Assembly: GCF_001708445.1 (NCBI RefSeq)
Contig: NZ_CP015637.1
Span: 3,969,001 to 4,033,000, forward strand
DNA: 64,000 bases
DNA from: Pseudomonas fluorescens
GTDB taxonomy: Bacteria > Pseudomonadota > Gammaproteobacteria > Pseudomonadales > Pseudomonadaceae
Direction: 5' to 3'
Within the stretch, counting starts at the first letter, position 1. The number at the start of each line of letters is the position of its first letter. The notes under the pieces were generated by a model. The model was not told where the DNA came from. It did no database searches and was given only the letters and a program-made list of their open reading frames with translations. Positions 35,259 to 44,351 of the stretch are shown here, piece by piece. The position numbers were made by a program, and so were the translations under genes.

Positions 35259-35345
35259 GTGGGAGGGGGCTTGCCCCCGATGAGGGAGTGTCAGTAGATG
35301 CATCTGTAACTGAACCACTGCTATCGGGGGCAAGCCCCCTCCCAC
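35259..35345. repeat. REPIN of the GTGGGAGGGGGC class
   Basis: The left arm GTGGGAGGGGGCTTGCCCCC and its inverse after a loop of about 35 bp can form a long hairpin between the ATPase and dehydrogenase genes of the same operon. It may act as a stability or attenuation element. Confidence 0.88.
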
Positions 35346-35381
35346 AGGGGTTCCACTGTGATTTCAAGATTGGAGTAGTTC

Positions 35382-36146
35382 ATGCAGCTTTTTAGTCTTC
35401 AAGACCAAGTGGCCTTTGTCACCGGCGCCGGCAGCGGCATTGGCCAGGCTATCGCCGTCGGGCTCGCCGAAGCGGGCGCGGATGTCGCCTGCTTTGATCT
35501 TCCGGGCAGCCCCGGCATTGCCAGCACGGTAGAACGCATCCAGGCCCTGGGCCGTCGAGCCCTGGCCCTCAGCGGCACCGTCACCGAACGCGCCGCGCTG
35601 GATGCAGCGGTCGCGCGAACCGAACAAGAACTCGGCCCACTCAGCGTGGCCGTCAACTGCGCCGGCATCGCCAACGCCCAGGCCGCCGAGGACCTGGAAC
35701 TGCAACGCTGGCAAACCACCCTGGACATCAACCTCACCGGCATCTTCCTCAGTTGCCAGGCCCAGGCCGCCGTGATGTTGCCACGGGGCAAAGGCGCGAT
35801 CGTCAATATCGCCTCCATGTCCGGCAGCATCGTCAATCGTGGCCTGTTGCAAGCCCACTACAACACCTCCAAGGCCGGGGTGATCCACCTGAGCAAAAGC
35901 CTGGCGATGGAGTGGGCAGACAAGGGCCTGCGGGTCAATTGCATCAGCCCGGGCTACACCGCCACGCCGATGAACTCACGCCCGGAAGTCGCCGACCAGG
36001 TGAAGATCTTTGAACAGACCACGCCCATGGGCCGCATGGCCAGCGTGGACGAAATGGTCGGCCCGGCGATCTTCCTGGTCAGCCAGGCGTCGTCTTTCTG
36101 CACCGGTGTCGACCTGTTGGTCGATGGCGGCTTTGTCTGCTGGTAA
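35382..36146 (+). CDS. SDR-family polyol/ketose dehydrogenase
   Basis: 254-residue short-chain dehydrogenase. Cofactor motif TGAGSGIGQA near residue 13; NCAGIAN; catalytic Ser in IASMSGSIV and YNTSK (Tyr and Lys). The C-terminus DGGFVCW resembles fungal and bacterial arabinitol/mannitol-type dehydrogenases, which interconvert polyols and ketoses. An acidic residue at the end of beta-2 (CFDLPG) suggests NAD preference. It belongs to the sugar locus and probably generates the ketose for the FGGY kinase. Confidence 0.85.
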   Translation: MQLFSLQDQVAFVTGAGSGIGQAIAVGLAEAGADVACFDLPGSPGIASTVERIQALGRRALALSGTVTERAALDAAVARTEQELGPLSVAVNCAGIANAQAAEDLELQRWQTTLDINLTGIFLSCQAQAAVMLPRGKGAIVNIASMSGSIVNRGLLQAHYNTSKAGVIHLSKSLAMEWADKGLRVNCISPGYTATPMNSRPEVADQVKIFEQTTPMGRMASVDEMVGPAIFLVSQASSFCTGVDLLVDGGFVCW

Positions 36147-36156
36147 GGAGCCCCTC

Positions 36157-36957
36157 ATGTCGCAACGATTCAGCGGTAAAACTGTGGTGATCACCGGCGC
36201 CTGCCGTGGTATCGGCGCCGGCATTGCCGAGCGCTTCGCCCAGGAGGGCGCCAACCTGGTGCTGGCCTCCAACGACCTGGAGCGCGTGACCTTCACCGCC
36301 GACCAACTGGCCCAGGAATACCAGGTCGATGTCCTCGCGCTGGGCATCGACGTCACCCGTGAAGACGATATCGAAAAGCTCTACCGCGAAGGCCACGCAC
36401 GCTTTGGCAGCATCGACGTGTCGGTACAGAACGCCGGCATCATCACCATCGATCACTACGACAAAATGCCCCGTGCCGACTTCGACAAGGTCCTGCAAGT
36501 CAACACCACCGGCGTGTGGCTGGGCTGCCGGGAAGCGGCCAAGTACATGGTCAAGCAAGGCAGCGGCCGGCTGATCAACACCTCGTCCGGCCAGGGCCGC
36601 CAGGGGTTTATCTACACCCCGCACTACGCCGCGAGCAAAATGGGCGTGATCGGCATCACCCAGAGCCTGGCGCTGGAGTTGGCGCGGCATAACATCACGG
36701 TCAACGCGTTCTGCCCCGGTATCATCGAAAGCGAGATGTGGGACTACAACGACCGCGTCTGGGGCGAGATCCTCAGCACCGATGAAAAGCGCTATGGCAA
36801 GGGTGAACTGATGGCCGAGTGGGTCAAGAACATCCCCCTGCGCCGAGCCGGCAAACCCTCGGACGTGGCGGGATTGGTGGCATTCCTGGCCTCCGACGAC
36901 GCGGCCTACCTGACCGGCCAGGCAATCAATATCGACGGCGGCCTGATCATGTCGTAA
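36157..36957 (+). CDS. SDR-family oxidoreductase (polyol dehydrogenase-like)
   Basis: 266-residue short-chain dehydrogenase. Cofactor motif TGACRGIGAG, NAGII, catalytic Ser in INTSSGQ and YAASK. The insertion WDYNDRVWGEILSTDEKRYGKG is of the kind found in sorbitol/galactitol and acetoin-type SDRs. The ATG at 36157 follows TAAGGAGCC, 10 bp after the first SDR gene. Two SDRs in a row suggest two successive redox steps, or C2/C4 oxidation of stereoisomers. Confidence 0.85.
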   Translation: MSQRFSGKTVVITGACRGIGAGIAERFAQEGANLVLASNDLERVTFTADQLAQEYQVDVLALGIDVTREDDIEKLYREGHARFGSIDVSVQNAGIITIDHYDKMPRADFDKVLQVNTTGVWLGCREAAKYMVKQGSGRLINTSSGQGRQGFIYTPHYAASKMGVIGITQSLALELARHNITVNAFCPGIIESEMWDYNDRVWGEILSTDEKRYGKGELMAEWVKNIPLRRAGKPSDVAGLVAFLASDDAAYLTGQAINIDGGLIMS

Positions 36958-37002
36958 GGGTTTGGTATCCTCACCCGCATTGATTTCACCACCGAGGCCT
37001 TC

Positions 37003-37956
37003 ATGAGCCAGATCGAAGAACAGCGCCTGATCACCAAGATCGCGAGCCTCTATTACGAAGAAGGGCTCAAGCAGTCCGAGATTTCCGCACAGCTGGACCT
37101 GTCCCAATCCTTTATCAGCCGCGCCCTGCGCCGGGCGCTGCAAGAAGGCGTGGTCAAGATCACGGTCATGCGCCTGCAAGGCCTGCACCTGGAGCTGGAA
37201 ACCCAATTGCAGCGCCGTTATGGCGTGCGCCGGGTGATCGTGGTGGAAGCCACCGAACCGGGCAACGATGAAAGCATCAAGCAGGCCATCGGCTCGGCCG
37301 CCGCTCATTACCTGGAGACCAGCCTGTCACCCCAGGACCATATCGGTATTTCGTCGTGGAGCAGCACCATTCGCGCCATGGTCGGCCATTTGCATGCACA
37401 ACCGGGCAAGCAAGGCGCCCAGGAAGTGGTACAACTGTTGGGCGGCGTCGGCAACAAAGGCGCCTTCGAAGCCACCCTGCTGACCCAACGCCTGGCCACC
37501 CTGCTCAACTGCCCGGCGTTTTTGCTGCCGTCACAGAGCATCGAGCAATCGGTGGAAAGCAAGCAGCGCATCATCGAAATGGAAGAGGTCAAGGAGGTGC
37601 TGCAACGCTTTGACAGCATCACCCTGGCGATTGTCGGCATCGGCGACCTGGAACCCTCGCAGCTGCTGCGCAACAGCGGCAACTACTACACCGAAGACAT
37701 GCTGCGCCTGCTCGCCGAACGCGATGCCGTCGGCGATATCTGCTTGCGCTACTTCGATGCCCAGGGCAAGCCGGTGCTGGAAGAAGATGAAGAATTCGTG
37801 GTGTCGGTAGCGCTGCCCAAGCTGCGCTCGATCCACCGCGTGCTCGGCCTCGCCGGCGGGTTGAACAAGGTCCAGGCGATTCGTGGGGCGCTCAAGGGCG
37901 GCTACCTCGACATCCTGATCACCGACCTCGACACCGCCCTGGCGCTGAACCACTAA
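37003..37956 (+). CDS. SorC/DeoR-type sugar-binding transcriptional regulator
   Basis: 317 residues. The N-terminal HTH (EEGLKQSEISAQLDLSQSFISRALRRAL) is followed by the sugar-phosphate-binding domain of the SorC family (GVRRVIVVEA, GISSWSSTIRAMV, VVQLLGGVGN, LAIVGIGDLEPS, VLGLAGGLNKVQAI). Such proteins sense phosphorylated sugars. Lying inside the catabolic locus, it most likely controls both divergent arms through the palindromic sites at 31.4-31.7 kb. It starts at 37003, and 24 bp separate it from transaldolase. Confidence 0.88.
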   Translation: MSQIEEQRLITKIASLYYEEGLKQSEISAQLDLSQSFISRALRRALQEGVVKITVMRLQGLHLELETQLQRRYGVRRVIVVEATEPGNDESIKQAIGSAAAHYLETSLSPQDHIGISSWSSTIRAMVGHLHAQPGKQGAQEVVQLLGGVGNKGAFEATLLTQRLATLLNCPAFLLPSQSIEQSVESKQRIIEMEEVKEVLQRFDSITLAIVGIGDLEPSQLLRNSGNYYTEDMLRLLAERDAVGDICLRYFDAQGKPVLEEDEEFVVSVALPKLRSIHRVLGLAGGLNKVQAIRGALKGGYLDILITDLDTALALNH

Positions 37957-37980
37957 CCCTCATTCTGGAGACTGCCGCTC

Positions 37981-38904
37981 ATGACGTCCAAGCTCGAACA
38001 ACTCAAGCAATTCACCACCGTGGTCTGTGACACCGGCGACCTGGAAGCCATCAGCCGCCTGCGCCCGGTCGACGCCACCACCAACCCTTCCCTGCTGCTC
38101 AAGGCCGCCGCCATCCCGGAATATGCCGAGCTGCTGCGCAGCGCCGTGGCCCATGCCAAGGGTGACGTGGGCCTGGCCTGCGACCACTTTGCAGTGGCGG
38201 TGGGTGCCGGCATTCTCAAGGTGATCCCCGGGCGCATCTCCACCGAAGTCGACGCACGCCTGTCCTTCGACGAAGACGCATTGTGGGCCAAGGCCAACCA
38301 GTTGATCGCCCTGTACGACCAGGCCGGGATCGGCCGCGACCGCGTGCTGATCAAACTGGCCTCCACCTGGGAAGGCATCCGCACCGCCGAGCGCCTGGAA
38401 AAAGCCGGGATCCAGACCAACCTGACCCTGTTGTTCTCCTTCGCCCAGGCCGTGGCCTGCGCCGATGCCGGCGTGTTCCTGATCTCACCATTCGTGGGCC
38501 GTATCTACGACTGGTACCGCAAGAACACCGGCCTGGACTACACCGGCGTTGATGATCCGGGCGTGCAGTCGGTGACGCGCATCTACAACTACTACAAGAC
38601 CAATGAAATCAAGACCGTGGTGATGGGCGCCAGCTTCCGCACCCTCAGCCAGATCGAACAACTGGCTGGCTGCGACCGCCTGACCATCAGCCCGGACCTG
38701 CTGCAAAAGCTCGACGAAGACCAGGGCACCCTGGAACGCAAGCTGGTGCCAGGCACCGACGGCGAACCGCGCCAGCGGCTGACGCAGGCGCAATTTCGCT
38801 GGGCGTCGAATGAAGATGCAATGGCCACGGAAAAACTCGCGGAAGGTATCCGCCAGTTTGCCCGTGACCAGGAAAAGCTGGAGACCTTGCTCGGCGGGCT
38901 CTGA
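37981..38904 (+). CDS. tal: Transaldolase
   Basis: 307-residue class I transaldolase (TalB type), moving a dihydroxyacetone unit in the non-oxidative pentose phosphate pathway. [13 protein letters not shown] gives the family signature. The Schiff-base Lys is in [16 protein letters not shown] near 131. [31 protein letters not shown] and [11 protein letters not shown] complete the active site. It ends the rightward arm and, with the split transketolase, points to a pentulose- or tetrulose-phosphate intermediate. Confidence 0.95.
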   Translation: MTSKLEQLKQFTTVVCDTGDLEAISRLRPVDATTNPSLLLKAAAIPEYAELLRSAVAHAKGDVGLACDHFAVAVGAGILKVIPGRISTEVDARLSFDEDALWAKANQLIALYDQAGIGRDRVLIKLASTWEGIRTAERLEKAGIQTNLTLLFSFAQAVACADAGVFLISPFVGRIYDWYRKNTGLDYTGVDDPGVQSVTRIYNYYKTNEIKTVVMGASFRTLSQIEQLAGCDRLTISPDLLQKLDEDQGTLERKLVPGTDGEPRQRLTQAQFRWASNEDAMATEKLAEGIRQFARDQEKLETLLGGL

Positions 38905-38914
38905 GCCCGCCCGG

Positions 38915-39811
38915 TCAGGGTGAAACCGCCTGCGCCGCGATGTTTTCGAATGGCATCGGTACCGACTTGATTGCGCCATCCAGGTTACGGTACCGGTGAT
39001 ACACACCGGCTGACGGCAACAGCCGACCGCGTTCAACCACACGGCGACCGTCCAGCACGTAACGCACCGTCTGCTCCCCTGCATCCACCCCCTCGCCCGC
39101 GCGCAGGTCTTGTGCAAGCACGCGCATGGTCTCGTCAATGCAGGCTTCGAGTTGCTCATTCACCTTGGCCCACTCCAGGTGGCCATCGTCGATGCATTGC
39201 GCACCACAGCTGCGAAACGGCTGCCCGACCACGTCAATGCGCCGTTGATACAGCACCGACCCGGCGATGTCCTGGACCTGTACCCGGTTGACCAGGGTAA
39301 AGCTGCCCCGGTCCGCGCTCAGCACCAGCCGCGGTTCGACCAGCACCAGCGCGCTGACCGGCCCCTGTGCCGCAGGCAGGCCAGCCGCCTGGCCGGTCTG
39401 TTGATAGCGTCGGGAAAAGGCCGCTTCCAGGTTTTGCTCACCGAGCAGCGTCGTCATCGGGCGTGCATCGTGTTCCGCACTATTGCGCGCATCGCGTTCG
39501 AGCACACCCGCGCCGGTCTGGGTATTAATGGCGCTGGCGATCAACAACCCCACCACGCCCCCGGCATTCACCGCGCTGCGGGTGACATTGTCACTGACTT
39601 GAGCGGCGTCCGCCGCGCGCTTGCTATCAATCACCATCGACGCGGTGACAAGGCCCTGCGCCGGCCACCGCACTTCGACCTTGGCGCCGTGGGCATTGAT
39701 ATAAGACAGCGCGGACGGTGTATTGAAGCCCGGTTCAGGCAGCGGATGCTGGGCGCACGCCCCCAGCATCAGGCCGCTGACAATGAGCAAGGCACTGCCC
39801 AGGACCTTCAT
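38915..39811 (-). CDS. Putative lipoprotein
   Basis: 298 residues starting at 39811 with a type II signal peptide (MKVLGSALLIVSGLMLGAC; lipobox LGAC, lipidated Cys near 19). The mature part has a glycine-rich hydrophobic stretch (AGGVVGLLIASAINTQTGAG) and a Cys pair (SCGAQC). It resembles conserved pseudomonad lipoproteins without known function. The start codon overlaps the stop of the upstream lipoprotein gene by 4 bp, so the two are coexpressed and may interact in the envelope. Confidence 0.75.
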   Translation of the reverse strand: MKVLGSALLIVSGLMLGACAQHPLPEPGFNTPSALSYINAHGAKVEVRWPAQGLVTASMVIDSKRAADAAQVSDNVTRSAVNAGGVVGLLIASAINTQTGAGVLERDARNSAEHDARPMTTLLGEQNLEAAFSRRYQQTGQAAGLPAAQGPVSALVLVEPRLVLSADRGSFTLVNRVQVQDIAGSVLYQRRIDVVGQPFRSCGAQCIDDGHLEWAKVNEQLEACIDETMRVLAQDLRAGEGVDAGEQTVRYVLDGRRVVERGRLLPSAGVYHRYRNLDGAIKSVPMPFENIAAQAVSP

Positions 39812-40503
39812 TGGGCGAACGGAGTGATGACCAGTTGACGGCTGCTGTCCACGGCCTGGTAGTAGGCGTTCGACAAGTTGCTGAAGTTGGGTTGGTCCCA
39901 CTCACCCTGCGCCGGCTGAGTCACGGCAAACGGCTTGTACCAGAGCAGGTGATTGTCACGCAGGTCGACCACCAGGCCGATACCGCCCACTTGCGGGGTC
40001 GGCACGCTGGTAGGCACCACGCTGTAGTAGGTGCGGTATGCGCCACTGGCGGTGTAGGAGATCAACAGCAGGCGATCCACGCCGTACTTGGCTTGCAATG
40101 GCGTCAGGTCACGGCCGAAGAAGCCTTCGCGGAATTTGGTTTCCTTGAACTTGGCGAGGTCGATCGACTCGTCCACGCGCTTGGCCTTGTAACCCTTGGC
40201 CACCAGCTTGGCGACGATTTCATCGGGAATACTTGCGGCGTCCTGCAGCTTCCAGGTACTGACGTGGGTGCTGAGTTTACTGTTGACACCCTTGTTGATC
40301 GCCAGGTCCAACAGCCCCTGATTGCCACCGAGCACCAGCTCCGAGGGCGGCAAGGCAGTCATGGCCACACCAATGGTCTGGCTCTTGTCGTTCCAGAACT
40401 GGGTGTCGAGTTCAACCGGCTTTTGGATATTGGCTGCGCAACCAAACAGGCCGGAGCAGATGAAAAACAGGGCGATACAGTTTCGGAACGTGCGAAATGC
40501 CAC
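39808..40503 (-). CDS. Putative lipoprotein
   Basis: 231 residues with a lipobox (ALFFICSGLFGCA, Cys near 22). The rest is soluble, with IGVAMTALPPSELVLGGNQGLLDLAIN and PQVGGIGLVVDLRDNHLLWYKPF. No domain is recognised. It is the first of a two-gene unit, with a 4-bp overlap to the second lipoprotein gene. The region 40504-40661 upstream has no gene. Confidence 0.75.
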   Translation of the reverse strand: MAFRTFRNCIALFFICSGLFGCAANIQKPVELDTQFWNDKSQTIGVAMTALPPSELVLGGNQGLLDLAINKGVNSKLSTHVSTWKLQDAASIPDEIVAKLVAKGYKAKRVDESIDLAKFKETKFREGFFGRDLTPLQAKYGVDRLLLISYTASGAYRTYYSVVPTSVPTPQVGGIGLVVDLRDNHLLWYKPFAVTQPAQGEWDQPNFSNLSNAYYQAVDSSRQLVITPFAQ

Positions 40504-40661
40504 GGGAAAAGTCCTTTTAAAGAGTGGATTGCCAGCAGTGTCTGACGAGCAAATGCCATCACCATGCCATCATTGGCTGGGGATATTAAAAGCAGGAAAA
40601 AATGGCGTCAACTTAATAACAGTGTGGGTGTTCGAAGGCGACCAATGGTCGCCCGCGGCGA

Positions 40662-41852
40662 TCAAGCCGGCGTCTGCGCTACACCCTGCCCAAAGCGCCT
40701 GATTGCCAGGCAATACCCGATCAACGCCACCGCTGCCAGCAACCCGCCCGCCGCGCCGATCCAGGCGAAGCCGAAGTGGCTGCCGACCCAACTGCCCATC
40801 AGCGCGCCACCGCCAATACCAATGTTGTAGATACCGGAAAACATCGCCATGGCCACATCGGTGGCGTCCGGTGCCAACACCAGCACTTTCGACTGCATGG
40901 CCAGGCCGAAGCCCATGATCGCCATGCCCCAGAACACACTCAGGCCCACCAGGTACGACTGCGCACCACTCAATGGCAGCAACAGCGCCAGGCACGCCGC
41001 GAGCAGGAACACCGCACTGATCACGAACAGATGGGGGTTGAAGCGGTGTACCAGGCTGAACAGCAGCGAACCGAGGATGCCCGCACCACCGAACACCAGC
41101 AGGAACAGGGTGACCACATTGCCGCTCAGGCCCGCGACGCCTTCAACGAAAGGTTCGATGTAGCTGTAGGCGGTGAATTGCGCAGTCACGGTCATGGCAG
41201 TGAGCACATACAGCGCCACCAGCGCCGGGCGCTTGAACAGCAGTGGCAGGCTGCGCAACGAGCCGGAGTTCTGGCTGGGCAACAGCGGCAAGGTGCGCGC
41301 CAGCCAGAACACCAGGGCGGCGGCGAAGGCGGCGATCACCAGGAACGTGGTGCGCCAACCCATGGCTTCACCGAGCAGGCGGCCCAGGGGAATGCCGAGG
41401 ACCATCGCCAGGGACGTGCCGGTGGCCAGCAGGCCGAGGGCTTGCACCTGCTTGCCGGCGGGCGCCAGGCGCACGGCGAGGGAGGCGGTGATCGACCAGA
41501 ACAGCGCATGGGACAAGGCAATGCCAATACGGCTGACCATCAACAGGCCGAAGCCGGTGGCCACGCTGGAGAGGATATGGCTGGCGATGAACAGGCAAAA
41601 CAACACGATCAGCAACTTGCGCCGCTCGATATTGCGGGTCAGCAGCATCACCGGCAGTGACGTCACCGACACCACCCAAGCGTAGATGGTGAGCATCAGG
41701 CCAACGCTGGCAATCGGCATGTCGAAGCTGGCGCCGATGGCGCTGAGCAGCCCAACGGGGACGAATTCGGTGGTATTGAACACAAAGGCGGCCAGCGCCA
41801 GGGCGATGACCGGCTGCCAATTGGCTTGGGGGGTTGCGGCTGAAAGGCTCAT
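40662..41852 (-). CDS. sotB: Sugar efflux MFS transporter (SotB-like)
   Basis: 396-residue MFS permease of the arabinose/sugar-efflux (SotB/YdeA) subfamily. The N-terminus [76 protein letters not shown] and [19 protein letters not shown] are characteristic. It has 12 membrane segments. The ATG at 41852 matches the family; an open frame extending to 41978 does not. It probably exports sugars or drugs. There is no operon partner. Confidence 0.85.
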   Translation of the reverse strand: MSLSAATPQANWQPVIALALAAFVFNTTEFVPVGLLSAIGASFDMPIASVGLMLTIYAWVVSVTSLPVMLLTRNIERRKLLIVLFCLFIASHILSSVATGFGLLMVSRIGIALSHALFWSITASLAVRLAPAGKQVQALGLLATGTSLAMVLGIPLGRLLGEAMGWRTTFLVIAAFAAALVFWLARTLPLLPSQNSGSLRSLPLLFKRPALVALYVLTAMTVTAQFTAYSYIEPFVEGVAGLSGNVVTLFLLVFGGAGILGSLLFSLVHRFNPHLFVISAVFLLAACLALLLPLSGAQSYLVGLSVFWGMAIMGFGLAMQSKVLVLAPDATDVAMAMFSGIYNIGIGGGALMGSWVGSHFGFAWIGAAGGLLAAVALIGYCLAIRRFGQGVAQTPA

Positions 41853-42351
41853 TGAACGGTGCGGCACTCTGGCGATGATCGAGCGGCCACCCAGGAGGAG
41901 CGCCGCCGCCCAGCATTCTATAGGTTTCTCGGGCGGCTGTTGACGCTGATCCCAGGCATTCGTCGTCCGATCCCTCATGACGAGGCCAGGGCCATCACGT
42001 CAGCGAGCGGCGCCATCGGCTTGCCGAGCTTGCCCCCCACGGGTAACGCGGGTGGTAATAACGCCCGGCGTGACAGGCCGCCTGAGCGCCGGCCACCGAT
42101 GCAGCGCGGTGCCCATTGAAGCGGGTGCCACGGCTGGCGGGGAACGCCACGTCGCGTCAATCACCGCAGCACTGCGCGCATTTGTCGCACACCCTGTGCC
42201 CGGCCAGCGCGCGCCTGAACTCAAGCGGCCCTTGACCGACAACCTGAGCCGCCCTACAGCCGGGAAAGATTCCCCACCCACGACCCCATGTTGATGCACA
42301 TGCCGACACGGCTGACCGAGCGGCTATTTTCGTCGGCGCCTGGGTGCAGGA
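41853..42351. other. Intergenic stretch without a recognisable gene
   Basis: About 500 bases between two minus-strand genes. Several short open frames exist on both strands, but their compositions (Arg/Pro/Ala-rich) and lack of ribosome sites argue against coding. No REP, hairpin terminator or tRNA was seen. It may be a decayed gene. Confidence 0.5.
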
Positions 42352-43350
42352 TCACGGATCCACCTGCCCCATCATTTCCGGGATGCTTTCCGGCCGGTTG
42401 GCATAGCGCTGCGCCAACGCCGCACAGACCATCAACTGAATCTGATGGAACAGCATCAACGGCAGGATCAGCACCCCCATGGTCGCCCCGGCGAACAGCA
42501 CCTGGGCCATCGGCACGCCCGTCGCCAGGCTCTTTTTCGAGCCGCAGAACAAGATGGTGATGCGGTCTTCCTGGTTAAAGCCGAACGCCTTGCCCAACAC
42601 GGTGGACGCCAACAGCACCAGGCCCAGCAACACGCAGCAGGCCACCACCAGACCGCCCAGTTCCCACAGCGGGATCTGGTGCCAGATACCTTCGTTGACC
42701 GCCTCGCTGAACGCCCCGTACACCACCAGCAGGATCGAGCCCTGGTCGACGAATTTCAGCCAAGCCTTGTTACGCCCCACCCATGCGCCGATCCAGCGCC
42801 GAGCGATCTGCCCGGCGATAAACGGCAGCAGCAGTTGCACACTGATCTTCAAGATCGCATCGAGCGTAGAGCCGCCTTCACCGTGGACATTCATCAACAG
42901 GGTCACCAGCAACGGCGTGAGGAAGATGCCGAACAGGCTCGACGCCGCCGCGCTGCAAATCGCCGCCGGGATATTGCCGCGGGCCAGGGAGGTGAAGGCA
43001 ATCGCCGATTGCACGGTGGCCGGCAGCGCACAGAGGTAAAGCATGCCCATGTACAGGTCTTTGCCGATCAACGGCGACAACACCGGCTTGAGCGCCAGGC
43101 CCAGCAGTGGGAACAGCACGAAAGTCAGGCTGAATACCAGCAAGTGCAAGCGCCAGTGGCCCGCCCCGGCGACGATGGCCTGGCGCGACAGTTTGGCGCC
43201 ATGCAGGAAAAACAGCAGCGCGATCGCCAGGTTGGTCACCCAGCCGAAGGCCACGGCGGTCTGGCCACTGGCGGGTAGCAGGGAGGCGAGGATCACCGTG
43301 GCGATCAGCGTCAATGTGAAGTTGTCAGGCAGAAAACGGGGGCGAGTCAT
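42352..43350 (-). CDS. Bile acid:sodium symporter-family membrane protein (YfeH-like)
   Basis: 332 residues, about 9-10 membrane segments, of the SBF-like family. Visible segments include LPASGQTAVAFGWVTNLAIALLFFLHG, LYLCALPATVQSAIAFTSLARGN, AAASSLFGIFLTPLLVTLLM and TILFCGSKKSLATGVPMAQVLF. The substrate is undefined in bacteria of this clade. It is divergent from an AraC gene (86 bp between starts), which may regulate it. Confidence 0.88.
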   Translation of the reverse strand: MTRPRFLPDNFTLTLIATVILASLLPASGQTAVAFGWVTNLAIALLFFLHGAKLSRQAIVAGAGHWRLHLLVFSLTFVLFPLLGLALKPVLSPLIGKDLYMGMLYLCALPATVQSAIAFTSLARGNIPAAICSAAASSLFGIFLTPLLVTLLMNVHGEGGSTLDAILKISVQLLLPFIAGQIARRWIGAWVGRNKAWLKFVDQGSILLVVYGAFSEAVNEGIWHQIPLWELGGLVVACCVLLGLVLLASTVLGKAFGFNQEDRITILFCGSKKSLATGVPMAQVLFAGATMGVLILPLMLFHQIQLMVCAALAQRYANRPESIPEMMGQVDP

Positions 43351-43436
43351 AAGCAGGATCTTCCGGGGGTTGCCAAGAGCGTCACCGCGACTCTAACGTA
43401 ACGCCTTGTTACCGACTAACGCCAATGAGCCAGTAA

Positions 43437-44225
43437 ATGCCGCCTAAAGGACATGACAAAACCGTGCGCCGCAGCGTGCCCGGGCTTTCCAGCCTGCCAC
43501 GGCCGGTGTATGGGCGTACCGAATCGCTGCCCAATCGCGCCCTCACCCGTCGGCACAGCCACCCGTGGGTGCAATTGTCCTACGCGATTTCCGGGGTGCT
43601 GGAGATCCAGACCAGCGCCGGCCGTTTCGTCGCGCCGCCTCAGCGCGCGGTGTGGATTCCGGCGGGCATGCCGCACCGGGTGTACAGCTCGCCCCACACC
43701 GAGATGCGCAGCCTCTACTTGGATTGCCGGGTCACCGCCTGGGCCGCCGAACGTTGCCAGGTGCTGGAGGTGAGCAGCCTGTTGCGTGAGCTGATTCGCA
43801 GCTTCAGCGCGTTGCCGGTGGAGTACGCCGAGGACGGCCCCGATGGTCGCCTGGCCCACGTGATACTGGATCAATTGGCGGCGGCGCCCCAAGTGGATTT
43901 GATGCTGCCATTGCCCCTCGACCCCAGGTTGCGCCAGATCTATCGCAGTTTGAACCTGCACCCGGAACAGCAGACGACATTGGGCGATTGGAGCGGGAAG
44001 CTGGGGGTCAGTGAAAAGACACTGAGCCGCTTGTTCGTGCGTGACACCGGCCTGACGTTTCGGGCCTGGCGCCAGCGTTTAAGGTTATTGAGCGCCCTGC
44101 CCGCCTTGGAGCAAGGCGAGCGGGTCACAGATGTGGCGTTGAGCTGTGGCTATGAGTCCACCTCGGCGTTTATCAACGCGTTTCGGCAGCAGTTCGATGC
44201 CACACCCGGTGAATTCTTCCGCTGA
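43437..44225 (+). CDS. AraC-family regulator with cupin sensor domain
   Basis: 262 residues. The N-terminal cupin (RRHSHPWVQLSYAISGVLEIQTSAGRFVAPPQRAVWIPAGMPHRV) is followed by the AraC double HTH (TLGDWSGKLGVSEKTLSRLFVRDTGLTFRAWRQRLR, then VTDVALSCGYESTSAFINAFRQQF). It lies divergent from the SBF-like transporter gene. Proteins of this architecture often regulate a neighbouring transporter. Confidence 0.88.
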   Translation: MPPKGHDKTVRRSVPGLSSLPRPVYGRTESLPNRALTRRHSHPWVQLSYAISGVLEIQTSAGRFVAPPQRAVWIPAGMPHRVYSSPHTEMRSLYLDCRVTAWAAERCQVLEVSSLLRELIRSFSALPVEYAEDGPDGRLAHVILDQLAAAPQVDLMLPLPLDPRLRQIYRSLNLHPEQQTTLGDWSGKLGVSEKTLSRLFVRDTGLTFRAWRQRLRLLSALPALEQGERVTDVALSCGYESTSAFINAFRQQFDATPGEFFR

Positions 44226-44232
44226 CACTAAT

Positions 44233-44318
44233 GTGGGAGGGGGCTTGCCCCCGATGGCAGTGGAACAGTCAGCTTATCTGTAGCTGACCCACCGCTATCG
44301 GGGCAAGCCCCCTCCCAC
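44233..44318. repeat. REPIN of the GTGGGAGGGGGC class
   Basis: Inverted arms GTGGGAGGGGGCTTGCCCCC and GGGGCAAGCCCCCTCCCAC sit between the convergent AraC and binding-protein genes. Confidence 0.88.
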
Positions 44319-44351
44319 AATGTTGACCGTACGTCCAATGGGGATCGACGT

